Shown here: in pieces, positions 51,426 through 63,962 of the stretch
Layout: each line of letters starts with the position of its first letter
How positions within the stretch are numbered: the stretch's first letter is position 1
Source: Ursus arctos
Lineage: Eukaryota; Chordata; Mammalia; Carnivora; Ursidae
Assembly (NCBI RefSeq): GCF_023065955.2
Contig: NC_079873.1
Coordinates: 97,316,128 to 97,380,127 of the forward strand
Direction: 5' to 3'
Length of the DNA: 64,000 nucleotides
Translations under genes and position numbers: made by a program
The notes under the pieces: model-generated
Told to the model about the DNA's origin: nothing
The model's database searches: none
Seen by the model: only the letters and a program-made list of their open reading frames with translations

Positions 51426-54139
51426 CCAGAATATTCTGCATCAAATAGTGTCTTGTCCCTTAAATAGCATCAAATGTTCTAACTATTCAACTTTCCTTTT
51501 TCTTATTTCTCTTCAGGCACCAAAAGCTTCTGTCATTACAATATTATGAAGGATTTTTTTTCATGAAGGATGGGTTACAAATAATTAGATTAAAGCTTAT
51601 TTTACATCAGTTACGTATTTCATTTTATGGCATGTTCTCACTTTGCCCTCAAATTCCCAGGGTTGACTCTTTGGTCTTTCAGTACCCTATGAAATAAATT
51701 TCACTTCTTAGGATAGGACTGGGGTGCATAGCACTGTGATCTGCACACACTGAAGGCTCAATAAATATTCTTGTGAATAAGCTCTAGAAAGAGAGGCTAC
51801 TGCGAAACATACTTAAATATCAGTATAAATTTGCTATTAATTTTTTTTCTAATGTTATACCAGTTACAGTTATTAATTTTCTTCAATGGTATTTTTCACA
51901 AGATGAAAATAAGTTTACTAACTTACAGAACTTTTCGAAGTATAAAATTGTTTAAAGTCTCAGTTGCTACACAGACCATCAGACAAGAGTGTGAATTTAT
52001 AAAATAGATGAAAAACTGTTTGCACCATGTACTATAAATGTGATGTTTGGAGCAGAAAATCAGTAGTTTTCAGCTAATACTAAGACAGGAAATCATTTAA
52101 TATCAATTGATATTAAATTGGCACAATTGAACTAAATTAATGTAAAATGATTTGGTACAGAGCCCAATTTTTCTATTACTCTAAGTGGCATTTTGCATTA
52201 ACTTATATAACTGTAAATTTTCCACTACTCCCTATTTAATGTTCTAGCTGCATCATTCTGTAACTTGAATCTATTAAAAACTGTATAACATTCTACCAAA
52301 GATGGTCTATAAAAGAAATGGAAATTTATTTTGAATAGTATTCCACTCCCGAAAGCTTTAGAGGTAAGTAAAAATGTCTCGGATTTTATTTCTTGTTATT
52401 GATATTTAGATGTTTCTGTATAACTTTTATTGTTCAGTTGATTAAATATACCATAACTCTTCTTTAAAGTTGCAGGAAAAAAAAAAAACCCAGTAAGCAC
52501 AGAAAATGGGAAAGAAACTAAAACAAGCGTGGAATATAATTTGAAGACTGAGATTAATCATTATATTACATTAGGAATGCTTTAGAGGTGATACCGGGTG
52601 AAATCTCCACTATTTACACGGGGCTTTCGTTTCTCCTCATTTAGAAAATTTGTCTTGTTATTAAATACATTTATTCCTTTTCTTGTAATTAAAAGGTAAT
52701 TTAATATTAAAGGAATATTCTAACCAAATTTTTTTTAAAAAGAAAGAGGAACGAAGAGCTCTAAGCTACACACTATTGTATGAATCTGGGAACTTCTATA
52801 ACAGCAATGGAGACACTGTAATAGGTCACTTCTTCCCGTCCTAGGAAAAGCGGCGCTTCGAAGGGGACAGGCCCTCCCCGAGTTTTTCTCCCCCGCGTAG
52901 AGAGCTCTCGGTGGTCAAAGGTCCGGGAGGCTGGATTCGAAATAAACAAAAAAATAAAAAGGGTGATAAACACTTGCGTTAACTGGGGGTTAAAGGAGCG
53001 CAAGGGGTCCTTTCGCACTTCAAACACTTTGGGGGAGGGGTGAAGAGGCAAGATAGAAGAAGAAACCAAAATTCTTAACAAAGTCGCAAGGCTGCCGGGT
53101 CCCACGTTTCCAAGAAGACGGTGGATAATCGAGGAAGGCGGGGGAAAACCGGGTAGGTCCCCCTCGACTCCTTCAGCCCAAATTTCGATTTCCCTCCACT
53201 TCGATCCGTCCCGTTTCCTCCTCCCACACCCGCCCCAGGAGTCGAGAATAAATTGGTCGAGCGCCCGGCCTAGCCTAGTAGCCCAGTTCCTTAAGTCTCC
53301 TAGACCCTAGAGAGAGAGAGAGAGAGAGACCACGTTTTCTGGGAGACGGGAATAGTGGGCTGTAAAGAAAAAATTTTTTTTCTCCAGTGCCAAGTCTTTC
53401 TGGTAGAGAATCGGCTTGCTTTCTCTCCACAGCCGAAGCAAAAAGCAAACAAAACAACAGAAACTCAAAAAGCAAAATCCCTAAACCACTTAGGATCAGG
53501 TGCCAGAGTTCCGAGAGTAGAGTTCTTTTGGTGGGAAGGAATAGGGACCGCGGGGAAGCGAGGGTCCGGGAACTAGGGCGGAAGGCCCCTCGCTGGGGCG
53601 TGTCAGAGGAGGGGACAGGGAAGGGTGATGCCCGACTGGGCTGCCAACCTCGGGCTGCGCGCGGGGCGCAGGGGCCCGGGGGACGAGTCCCGAGCGAGTC
53701 CGGTTTCCGATTTCCCACGGCCCGGGGTTCTGCCGGACATCCCTAACGACCTCCTTTCGACCCCCCCCCCCCCGCAATTAAAGAAAGAGGAAACGCAGCC
53801 CGATCCGATCCGCGGCGGAAGCGCTGCCAAACGAATGAGTAAGTCAGGCGCGGGCACGGCACCTTGTTTACCCCACTCGGCGGCGCGCCCCTGCGGGCGC
53901 CTCGTTCGCAGGCGGCGTCGGAGACGCTGAACCCAGGAGGCAGTCGGCCACGATTGGTCGGTGATAGGGAGGAGGACGCTGGGAGACAAGCGTTGCAGTG
54001 CTAGCTCTCTGCCGCTAGATGCCGCTCCCTCCCAAGAGGAGCCGAGCGCGGGTTCGTGGCCGACAGATGGCGCCTGCGCGTTCCATTCGCCTCCAAGTCG
54101 CCGAAGAGCGAACACCCCAAACAATCCCGAAGCGCCACC

Positions 54140-54170
<31 letters not shown>

Positions 54171-54182
54171 GAAAAAAAAAAA
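54140..54182 (+). repeat. Poly(A) tract in the STAG2 promoter
   Basis: 43 bases of A with only two G (54159, 54171), embedded in very GC-rich DNA between the NRF1-like site and the candidate first exon. Length variation between individuals is likely. Confidence 0.95.
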
Positions 54183-54199
54183 CCCGCCGGATCCGACCG

Positions 54200-54398
54200 C
54201 CACTTTCAAAACCCCCCACCGCTCTAGAACCGCGGGAGCTTCCGTCCCTGAGTAGAATTCGAGGGTGTAAAGAAGAGGAAGGGGAAAATATCTTGTACCA
54301 GCCCAGGGGTGAAGAAGCCCCCGGCCTGAGAAAGAAGGAAGGAGGAGTGGGGGAGGCGAACAGTCTCGTTGCTGCCTCTGTGTACGCTGAGGGGGGAG
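54200..54398 (+). other. STAG2: Candidate STAG2 first (non-coding) exon
   Basis: A strong donor, GAG|GTAAGT, occurs at 54396-54403 inside the CpG island, downstream of the NRF1-like and NF-Y motifs. The 5' edge is a guess. By knowledge of the gene, STAG2 has untranslated first exons and starts coding tens of kb later. Alternative first exons in the island are likely. Confidence 0.35.
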
Positions 54399-57300
54399 GT
54401 AAGTTATAAAATGGCGGAGGCGAAGCTTCTAGAAGTTTGGAGGGGCACCCGGAGGGCGCGGGGCCCACTGTGAGGTGTGTATGGTTGAAATAGGGCGCGC
54501 GAGAGGAGTTGGGAGGGAAAGAGAATGGGCACTCTGTTGCCATTTAATTTCCCCTCTACTCCCTTTGCCCCCAGCGGGGCCAGCCATGGAGTGGGTGGCT
54601 AAGTCAAGACAGGGAGAAGCCTCCCCGTCCCCGCGTAACCCCCAACCCGTCTTTCTGCCTTCTCCCCCCAAGTGGCTACCTCAACACTACCAAGGAACTT
54701 CCAGCCCCCCTTCCTCCCTACCTCCTACTCCTAGAGTGGCTTTCTACTGCACGACTCTTCTTTTCGACTACCCTCGCTGAAGATTTTCTCTTCCTTCCCT
54801 CGCCCAACTCTCCCTCGGGGCCTCCACGGAGACCCCCCCCCCCATGGGTGGCCCAAAATGGAGAACGCGGAGCAGCGCAAGATGGAGGCTCCGCTTCTCT
54901 GTGTAGCATTAGATTTAGGTGCCTTTTCTCCGGCAGGCTCTTAAGCCTGGGAGAGCCCAAACTGGAGGTGGGGTGGGGTGCGAGCCGTAGTCGGGGGAGG
55001 AAAGCCGGGGAGGCCGTGGCTGGGGTGGGGGAGAGCGCGGTATCGTGGTGAGGGGAAGGAAGAGAGCAAAATGGTGGTGCTGGGAACCTAGGGGGGAGGG
55101 GAGAAGCGGAGGCTCAGTTGTGTATATTTGGGCCTCGGACCGAGGGAGGCGAGGGAAAATCTACTCTGATCACACCCCTCCCTCGTGCCCCCTCCCTTCT
55201 CCCTTCCCCTCTTTCCTTTCCTCCCTCCCTTCGCTCCCTCCCTCTCTTCCTCCCTTCCTAGAGAGGGAACAACATTCATGTGACGGGCCCCTCTGCTTCT
55301 CCCCCGCCCCATCATCTCCAGCGCGTGGTGGGGGAACTGCTTGGGAAAGCGATTGGCATCGATCTCTCCATCCCTTCCGAGGCCCGACTTCGGTCAGTTT
55401 TCTTCGGGCAACAATTTTATAAATAGGCTGGGGTCTGGCGGTGTTGGCCCCCGCGTGCAGACCTTGCCCCGAAGGGGGCCCTGCCTGCCTGGCATGGGAG
55501 GAGGGGGGAAGGGCGGGAGTGGAAGGCTGTTTGTTGGGGGGTTTTGGCGCCACTTTTGTTTTAGTTTTAGTGCTGCTTTTCGTTCCCACCCCCACCCGCA
55601 CTGTCTTTCTCAAGGCACGAACTGAGCTGATCCTTGCCCCAGGTAGGCAGCTTCTGCTTTTTCCCTCCACACTTTTATTCTTGCTTGGGGTTGACTTTCT
55701 TTTTTCTTCTGTCGCGTACCCGGTGATCTGTGTACGGCGATTTTAGCACGAAAAGGGTCTGATGGGCCATGGGAGAGAGAAGGTGTGGGAAACAGCATCA
55801 AGTAGTTCCGCAAAACTTTGAGCCCCGTTCCCATTTTCTTCTGGCCTACATTCGTAAACGTATTGTTGATTTCTGCCTTTTTTTTTTTTTCGTCGCGAGA
55901 AGGTCTTGTTTTGCCTTTAGTTTTTTATAAACCGCTGTACTTTCGACATTTAGTTTCCCCCCTCTCGGTGTATATGTCATTTTATTTTTAATCCTGAACT
56001 GTAATGGGTTTTATCGTGAGATTTTTCGTGCTGCAGTGTTCAGCTTTAATTTTTAATATTGCATTAGTAGTTTCCTCCGGTTTGTGAGACTTTCTCCTCC
56101 GTGGCCTAGAAATGTTTTATATGTTGTTGCCTACCACCCCTCCCTTCCCTCTCCCTCCTCCTTTCTCTTGGATGTAGTTTCTTAATTGAGGGTCATGGTG
56201 TTTGATTAAATGGTTATTTACAGTTTACACGATATATCTATTAGAAACTTTTGATCTGTGGGATTAGGTTTAAGTAAACGAAAAGCTTGTGTTGCTTTGA
56301 AATGGTTCCTTAAAATGCGCGGGCCGCCCCCCCTCCCCCTGGTAAAGCCCCATCTTCCCCTCGTACTGGAGTGTAAATTCCATACCCCTTTTCTCCCACG
56401 GACCGCCGTATTTCACGGCAGCCACACCCTGTATTTGTCTCTGTGGATTGGACTCATTATCAGCTTAATTTAGTGACTCTTAAACCACCATGATGGGACT
56501 TGCTTAAGCACGAAGCTTCTTTTCCTGTTTAGTCCTAGTGGTTAGTGTCGAAAGAAGAATAATCGAGGTTTCTTGATGAAACCTGGTGCGGTCCAACCTC
56601 TGCCTTTTTTCTGTTGTCTTTTTTCCTACTCCGGGCTGTTGGCGGTGTCAGCACCGCTGCTGGGGGCGGGGGTGGAGGGGAGAAAGAGTCGGGTTACCGA
56701 AGTGCGTCATTCCTGGCTCTAGCAGGGCCTGCTCGGGAGCTGCTGGTGTTTGTTACTGTCCTCGCAGCACTTTCCTGCCAACCTTCTCTCTCTGCGTATT
56801 GGTTAGGAGCAAGAGCAGGAGGCGGTCTTCTAATTCTATCTGTAGCCTAGCGCGTTGCGTTTCAGGGTATATGTGAACTTATTAAAAAAAAAAAACCGGC
56901 CCTGGAAAGTGGATACATTTCTGGTTAATGACATACCATTCAGGTAGTTTAGGCTTGCTTTCATATATTTTCCAATGAACGGTGGGGTTAATTTTGAACA
57001 TTTTAAACCACTTAGTTAAAATGCCTGGGTTTTTTTTTTTACATTGATATCAATCTATAATTAGGAATCAGAGGGACCAGTTAAGGCATAAGTGTTCAGC
57101 GGTTTTTCAAGTGGCTGAATTGTAATTTTATGACACGTTATGTTAAATAGTCTGGTTTTTTTCGTTTTGAGCCGAGGTGCTATACGAATGCAAGCTAATT
57201 GCAAATATTTAAGTTCATTTTCATCACATATTCCTTTTTATCCTTGTAGATATAATTTTAAATATGCCCTTTGGATCTTACGGACATTATTAAAATTCTT

Positions 57301-60119
57301 AAAGATGGCATTTTTTTGTTTTTAACTGAATTCTTAAATTTTCCGCCTAACAAGTAGTTGTGTAGGGTGACAGTTACATTGCTAAATTCTTGACTTCTTG
57401 CTAGTCTTTGATACTTCCTATCTTTGGATTTTTCTCGGTGTACTTATTGAGCACAGTCTTCTTCTTTTCTGAAGATAATAATTGGAGGAGGGAGTGGTGG
57501 GAGGTAGAGATGAAACAAAAGTGGCCTTGAGTTGATTGTAGCTGGATGATGACTACAGGAGAGCCCATTGTACTCTTATTCTCTCTACTTTTTTGTGTGT
57601 ACTTGAAAATTTCCATAATTAAACAAAAAAATTTGAAGAAGAGATTTCAAATTGTCTTGGAATTTTGGTGTAATGACGTTTATATTTACATATCAGTTAT
57701 CTGCATGGAAAACTTCGCCATATATATGTATATATGTATATAAGTACTTACACAATGCCTGATACACAAACTTTCAAAAAAATATTTAAATCGAACCAAT
57801 ATAGAATAAGCAATATAAGTTCTTACAAATTGGCTGAACTTTAAATGTTAGTAACTTAGTCTGAATGTAGTCAACTTTTAGTTTCTTTTTTTAAGCCTCT
57901 GAAAACGGGAAAATTCCATTCTCAAAGTTTGTAAATTCTGCTAGTTGTCTATTTCATTAAGTTGGAGTTACAGTGAGTCAGTATGAAAGGGATTTACTAT
58001 TAATAGGAGGGGCTTTGGCAGTTGCAATAAGTGACAGTGGAAGGGATTCGGGTGCCCTGGGGCGCATTCCTGGTAGGAAGATAGAGGTAGGAGTTGAATT
58101 CAGTTTCAGTATTTGGTGTTTAATGAATGGGTAGAGATGAGGATTGGAAAAGAAATGTACTTATTAGCCATTTTTTCCCACTGTGAAATAACTAGCATTC
58201 TAAGGTATCAGAGACTGGCAGTGGGGGTGGGGTGGGTTCTTTTTTTTTTTTTTAACTGATATGAAAATGAATGTTTACCTATAAAATGAGTTAAATCCCA
58301 CCCCTTTAAGGATTTGGTGCTGTAGTTAAAAGTCGGTTTGTAAAATATTCTATCCTTTTCTATAAAGGACATTCTGACCATTACCCATCAACAGTAAAAG
58401 TGCATTGCAATTAAAATCATCAATTCCCTTAATTAGTATATTTGTGAATTGCTCCTACACTCTTTGAAGGTAAGTGCCTTATTTTCTGCAGTTTGGTTTT
58501 GTTCAGTGTCATGCTTTTTACCCCTATGAGATTTTTGAATATATGGCAAAGTTCTAAAGGGAATCCAAAATAATGGGTATTTAATTTTTATGTTGGGTGA
58601 AGTGTGTTCCCTCATCATTATTAAAGCAAAATTTCACCCTCGTCTAGGAACAGATATTTCATAACTGTTAATATTAGTCTGTATATTCATATTCAACATT
58701 TTAGTTTTAGAAGAATGGTATGAGAAGACAGATTACATATTTTGAATGCAAATAATCTTAAATAGGTGATGAGGATTGTGGCTTCGGATTTATTGTGGCA
58801 AGGTAACAGCTAGACTACTAAGCCAACAAATTATGAGTTTGGTAACTTTGAAGTGTATTTAGTTAGGATTTTTTTTTTAAGCTCAAACACTCCAGATTTT
58901 AATGAGATTAAATCCTATATTTCTTTTTCATTATTTTCTTTTTCAGTCTTACTTTATTAACTGGTGGTTGTCTGAGGACCTATGTATTAAAATGGGTAGG
59001 GAGGGGTGAGGAGCAGGCTTAGGCTCAAATAAATTATCTTTTGGGAATATAGTGTTAGATGTGAAAATATGCCTTGGACAGTTTAGTAGTGCTTAATATT
59101 CTGCATGTTTAACTGATGCCACCCACAGTCATGTGTGGGAAGGGAGTAAACAGTGAATAGCGTATTCTTTTTGCTTTTGGTTCTTTATAATAGATGGAAG
59201 ACTCCAGTTTTTGATGCTGTAAGTTAACTTTTGAGTTTAAAATTTACATTAAATGGACACAATGAGCTGTTCATTATATCTTAGAAGGATATGGTTCACA
59301 TCTCTTTAATGTGGTGACTTTTGTGCCTCACATGTTGGAAAAAAACAACCTGGTCGTGTAGTAGCACTTTGCAATTTGCTATTAGATTATTCAGATACTT
59401 GAAATGACAGTTTATTGTACAGTGGAGCACTGTTGTAAACCTATTTTGGAAGTTGGGGAGCTTAGCAAAGGAGAGGCATAGTCCCAGTTAGCTATGGGTA
59501 TCATTATATACTGAAATGTGATTAATCATTGGAGAGTAAAGAAGAAACTTTAAAGATCTAGGCTATTTTAAAAGTTCTTTACATTTTCCTTTTGTAGTTT
59601 TCTACATTTGTTACATGCATAGGACTTTTAATTTGTGGTTCAGTCAGTACTGTCCCTGCATAATATTTTCTCTGTATCTCTCGCTATCATGAGTGGTGGT
59701 TATTGCATGTTCTTTCTGTTTGGCAAAGATAATGTGAGAAAACAAAATTGTCAGTTAGATTTCTTTTTTTTACATCTCCTGAGTTGCCTGCTTTGCATTT
59801 AATCGAACCAAATTTTATATTTTTTCAGTGTAAGTGGTGTTGCTTGTGGAGTCTTAATTTTTGAATATGTGCTTAAAAAAAAAAAAAAACTACGTCTCTT
59901 TTAGCAGCTGTGGTAATCTGCTACCTGAACTGTGTTCCTAATGTATGCTTGCTATAGTTCTATCTTTGATACTAACCAGAAGAAAACAAGAAGACTTTAC
60001 ATATGGTTAGTCAAGAGATTATTGAAATTGGTTTATATTCCCTATTCCTCCAGAGGAAGGAAGGGTGAATAATGTTAATGCTGTTCTTTTTTGTTTTTAA
60101 TTGGAAAATACATTATTAG

Positions 60120-60181
60120 GATTGATGAGACCAACTAGAGAGATTTCTGTAAGCTCTGGAAAATCTAATGTACACTCAAAG
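60120..60181 (+). other. Candidate non-coding exon (possible STAG2 5' UTR exon)
   Basis: A 62-nt block lies between TATTAG and GTAAAA with a T-rich tract before it (60081-60098). It is only an exon-like pattern; the acceptor's pyrimidine tract is some 20 bases away from the AG, which weakens it. Confidence 0.2.
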
Positions 60182-60359
60182 GTAAAATACCTTTATAATG
60201 TCAGACTGTTGTTAGAAGGGGGAAAAAAGTAAGTTCTGTTTATAATTTTTGCGTGCATAACGTTGGTGTAATGGGATTTGACCTATAACTTGTTGAATCC
60301 TGAGATATTCTAAGAAACAGTTAATTTAGTTTGAGTTTCTCTTGAATGCCAATAACTGT

Positions 60360-60520
60360 ATTTTAACATTTATTGTTTAATCTTCTTAGCTACCTTGCAA
60401 GATAGGTGGTTATTATCATTTTACAGATGGGGAAATTGAGGCTGTCAGAATAAATGACTTGTACATGATAATAATTGACGGCCTGAATTCACACCCAAAT
60501 TAATTTGGCCTCAAAACCTT
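60360..60520 (+). repeat. MIR fragment
   Basis: 'ggtggttattatcattttac' and 'agatggggaaattgaggct' are the MIR core. Confidence 0.65.
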
Positions 60521-61146
60521 GGCACTTTTTGTTGTTGTTGTTAAAGCTCACTAGTTTCCCTTAACTAAGCGGTTTAGGTCTTGGGTTATTTATCACCAGA
60601 AAGCATGTTTCATTTTAATATTGCAAAATGAAGATATTTTTTTTCAGATGTAGTGCAAGGTAAATGCAGATTTTTACACAGGGTTAGACGAGTTGCTGCC
60701 TAATGAAAGGTCTAAATTGTGTTTTATACTACAAGGTAGTTGAAATAAATTTGAGCTTTGGTTTTGTTTGTGTGTGCTCATACAAAAGTTCGTGCAATAA
60801 TATGTTGAATTGTGTTCTTGATTTTTTGGGGGGGAGGTCATACTATGGTAGATAGAGTGGTTTCACTGAATTTTTCCCCTTATGTCATTTATGTTCTATA
60901 TAGGCTAAGTGTGTCTGAGAATAGTTCCCCAATCATTCAGCTTATTTATTGAGTGACTAGAGTTGAAATATTTATTTTTATAAATAAAAATGACTTTTAT
61001 AATTCACTGCTCTGAATGATTCTGTAAGGGGATTTTGTTGTTTTTATTTAATGGTACCTTAAAAATATTTTCTTTCCTTGTGTTAGTATCTCTGTTTGCT
61101 TCTAATTTGTATTCTAGTTCATTTTTTCACTTTATTAAATTTTCTT

Positions 61147-61342
61147 TTTTTTTGTTTTAAAGATTTTATTTATTTATTTGAGACAGAGAGAGAGTGGTGC
61201 GGGGAGGGGCAAAGGGAGAGGGAGAAGCAGACTCCCTGAGGAGCAGGGAGCCTGATGGGGGGCTCTATCCGATCCCTGGACCATGAGATCGTGACCTGAG
61301 CCGAAGTCAGATGCTTAACCGACTGAGTCACCCAGGCGCCCC
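61147..61342 (-). mobile_element. SINEC
   Basis: Minus-strand long type; aaattttctt at 61137-61146 and 61343-61352. Confidence 0.9.
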
Positions 61343-61587
61343 AAATTTTCTTGTTCTAATTTGTATAGGTAATAGTTAATATTGGTGTCTTGGATTATTA
61401 GTAGGTTCATTAGTGATCAGTGACAGGAATCTTGGTCTCAGCTTTCTTTGCTTTTCCTCTTTTTCTTTTCTGCTTTTCATCAACTACAACTAGAAGTTCT
61501 CTTATCTGAAGGACTGCTAGATGTTGGATAGCTCGCCTACGATAAATTGACGGAGATGAGGTAAAACAATGTATAATACTTTTCATA

Positions 61588-61783
61588 GGGGCGCCTGGGT
61601 GGCACAGCGGTTAAGCGTCTGCCTTCAGCTCAGGGCGTGATCCCGGCGTTCTGGGATCGAGCCCCACATCGGGCTCCTCTGCTGTGAGCCTGCTTCTTCC
61701 TCTCCCACTCCCCCTGCTTGTGTTCCCTCTCTCGCTGGCTGTCTCTGTCTCTGTCAAATAAATAAATAAAATCTTAAAAAAAA
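61588..61783 (+). mobile_element. SINEC, 'cacagcggtt' subtype
   Basis: Clean, young-looking copy; perfect 13-bp duplication aatacttttcata at 61575-61587 and 61784-61796. Confidence 0.93.
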
Positions 61784-62439
61784 AATACTTTTCATAGCCA
61801 TGAGTCAAATTTATATATTTTATGTTAATTATTCCCTTGAGCTTCATTTTGTGGGAAATAATTTTTCTAGTGATGCAGTCTTCTACCCAGATTCTGTCTT
61901 TGTTCAATATTGAGTCTTTTCATCTGTATTTCCCCCTTTGTACTCCCAAGGATAACAAGACCCTGGTGTTCTACAACAGAATTATGCCCCAAGGCATCCA
62001 TTGTATGTAATGAATTAGTTTCTCTCGTGTATATCTAGAAAGATACTAGTTTTGTGCCATTCTTGGGAGAATTCAGGAAATCGTCATTCAAATCATTTTG
62101 AGTTCTCTGGTTAACATTGTGGTACCCTGGATGAGAAAGGCTGCAGAATATTAAGGGACTTGGTTTGGTGCTAAGCAGAGTTTTACTTTTCAGTTACTTT
62201 CCTGTCAGTAACCTTAATATAGCCTCTACTAAAACTTATGTATGATAAAATGTGAATGTAATTGATAATATTGCCATCTCGGGATAAACTGGTTAGTGTT
62301 GATTTCAAGCAGTTAGTGCTACTTAGTTGTTTCAAAAATTTGAATGCGGGAAGTTAAATGCATAATTTTATTTGTAAAAAGGAATATTGTAGAAGCTCTC
62401 TGTTCATTATACAATTCAAAACTTTTTATAAAAAGTGTT

Positions 62440-62775
62440 TGACAGTGACTAACATTAGCAATAGTTAACACTAACTGAACTATTACTCTCTGTCAGACAC
62501 TGTTACAAATGCTTTACATGTATTACCTCTCTTAATCTTCATGACCCTGATACCCATTACCATATGATTTATTGCTCAAACCAGGATACTTTTGAGAATG
62601 AAAGGGGACACTAACTGGATGGCATTCTGGGATAATAGTATAAACTAGGACTGTCCCAGAGAAACTAGGATGTATGACGTCCCTGATTAATATCCCATTT
62701 TCCAGGAGGAAACCAAAGCATGGGGAAGCCCAGTACCTTGCCTAATTAGTAAGTGGTAGGAGGGGATTCACAACC
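62440..62775 (+). repeat. MIR split by another old repeat
   Basis: Left 62480-62560 ('acaaatgctttacatgtatt') and right 62695-62770 ('cattttccaggaggaaacc') read as MIR. 62565-62692 between them ('actaggactgtcccagag') belongs to a different old repeat I cannot name. Confidence 0.5.
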
Positions 62776-63306
62776 TCTACAATTTATTTGGATGTGAAAG
62801 TGATTTAAATGACTTTAAACAGCCACATTCTGAGAGTTTGTTTATTTTTACTCTTGGGGGAATTTCTGTTGGTGTGGGGCTGATAGTAAAAGACAAGAAA
62901 CAGTGTTTTTTAAATTCTACCTAGTAGAATTTCCAGTTGGCTTTTTTCAAGTGACTATTGGACTTTTGAGTGACTGTTTAAAAACAACTTCTGAGGTCCG
63001 CTGAAATTTAAAAAAAAAAAAGAGCCAAGATAACTACTTTTACTATTTACATCCGTGTTTTTCTTACGTATGATTCAGACTCCCCTTACTGTTTTCTTGG
63101 GAGGAAATGTTAATTGTATGCTCTTTCTTGGGGGTTCTTATGTGGAAACTTTCTTCTGAGAAGAAAACTGAAAGAAGTAATTTTGTGACTAGGGAGAAGT
63201 GGTGGTAGAAAGAAAAAGGTACAGTTTAGAGACTTATTTGAAGTTAAACTGATTCTGTAACATAATTTGAGAGTTAAGTCTTGTACAGATTGAAATGCCA
63301 TTTCTT

Positions 63307-63513
63307 TTATTTATTATTTTATTTAAAGATTTTAAATTATTTAATAGATCATGTGCGCGAGAGGGAGCACAAGGTGGGGAGTGGCAGAGGGAGAGGGAGA
63401 AGCAGGTTCCACGCTGATCAAGGAGCCCAATGTGGGACTTGATCCCAGGACGCTGGGATCGTGACCTGAGCCGAAGGCAGATGTTTAACCAGCTGAGCCA
63501 CCCAGGAGCCCCT
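63307..63513 (-). mobile_element. SINEC
   Basis: Minus-strand long type; 'gaaatgccatttctt' before it and 'gaagtgtcatttcat' after it are a diverged duplication. Confidence 0.85.
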
Positions 63514-63762
63514 GAAGTGTCATTTCATAAGATTAATAGTTTTATTTTTGGGTGACTTTTGTAGTTGTCTTCTGTTCCTGCCTGTTTATATTTGTGGTAC
63601 ATCCCACCCCCCCAAAAAAATGTTTACTGTAGGTGTGATTTCAAACATTTGGAGAAATGATTTCAGCATAATCTCAGATTATACTGTATCGTAAACTAAG
63701 ATCCCCCCCTTTTTTTAGTGGGGGTGAGTGGTAGAGAGCTGATCTTTTGTTTAAAAATTACT

Positions 63763-63962
63763 GTTTTTTTTAAAAGATTTTATTTATTTGAGAGAGAGCA
63801 CGCACACAAGCAGGGAGAGTGGCAGAGGGCAAGGGAGAAGCGGGCTCTCCGCAGAGCAGGGAGCCCAATATGGCGCTCCAGTTGGGGCTCGGTCCCAGGA
63901 CCCCGGGATCATGACCTGAGCCGAAGGCAGACACTTAACTGACTGAGCCACCCAGGCGCCCC
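63763..63962 (-). mobile_element. SINEC with possible transduced tail
   Basis: Minus-strand long type. The flanking repeat gtagagagct(g/c)atctt is at 63731-63746 and 63964-63979, but 17 extra bases lie between the left repeat and the SINE's poly-T. Confidence 0.85.

Larger units (their letters stand above)
20791..52840. other. Intergenic region between XIAP and STAG2, repeat-rich
   Basis: About 32 kb in which I found no gene with recognisable similarity. Identified repeats are listed separately. The stretches with nothing I can name are mainly 23.06-23.76, 24.54-26.18, 27.05-28.05, 28.5-29.7, 33.05-34.1, 39.03-39.7, 43.4-44.09 and 51.44-52.84 kb. A microsatellite (CA)n lies at 23634-23653. 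Confidence 0.6.
53100..55760 (+). promoter_or_regulatory. STAG2: CpG island, probable STAG2 promoter
   Basis: GC content and CpG frequency rise sharply here against AT-rich DNA on both sides. Inside are an inverted CCAAT box (ATTGG, 53953-53957), an NRF1-like GCGCCTGCGC (54070-54079), and YY1-type ATGGNGG motifs at about 54408, 54855, 54879 and 55068. STAG2 follows XIAP in the same orientation in human Xq25, so this is where its promoter is expected. A direct sequence match to a STAG2 transcript was not possible, so the name is inferred from synteny. Confidence 0.75.

Noticed and set aside
54056..54409. 117-codon plus-strand frame with a lysine run
   Set aside because: It reads through the poly(A) tract; the lysines are the A-run, and no other feature supports coding.
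53496..54543. Long minus-strand frames of 93-180 codons across the CpG island
   Set aside because: High GC removes stop codons by chance; the translations are low-complexity, rich in R, P, G and S with a homopolymer F stretch from the poly(A), and resemble no protein.
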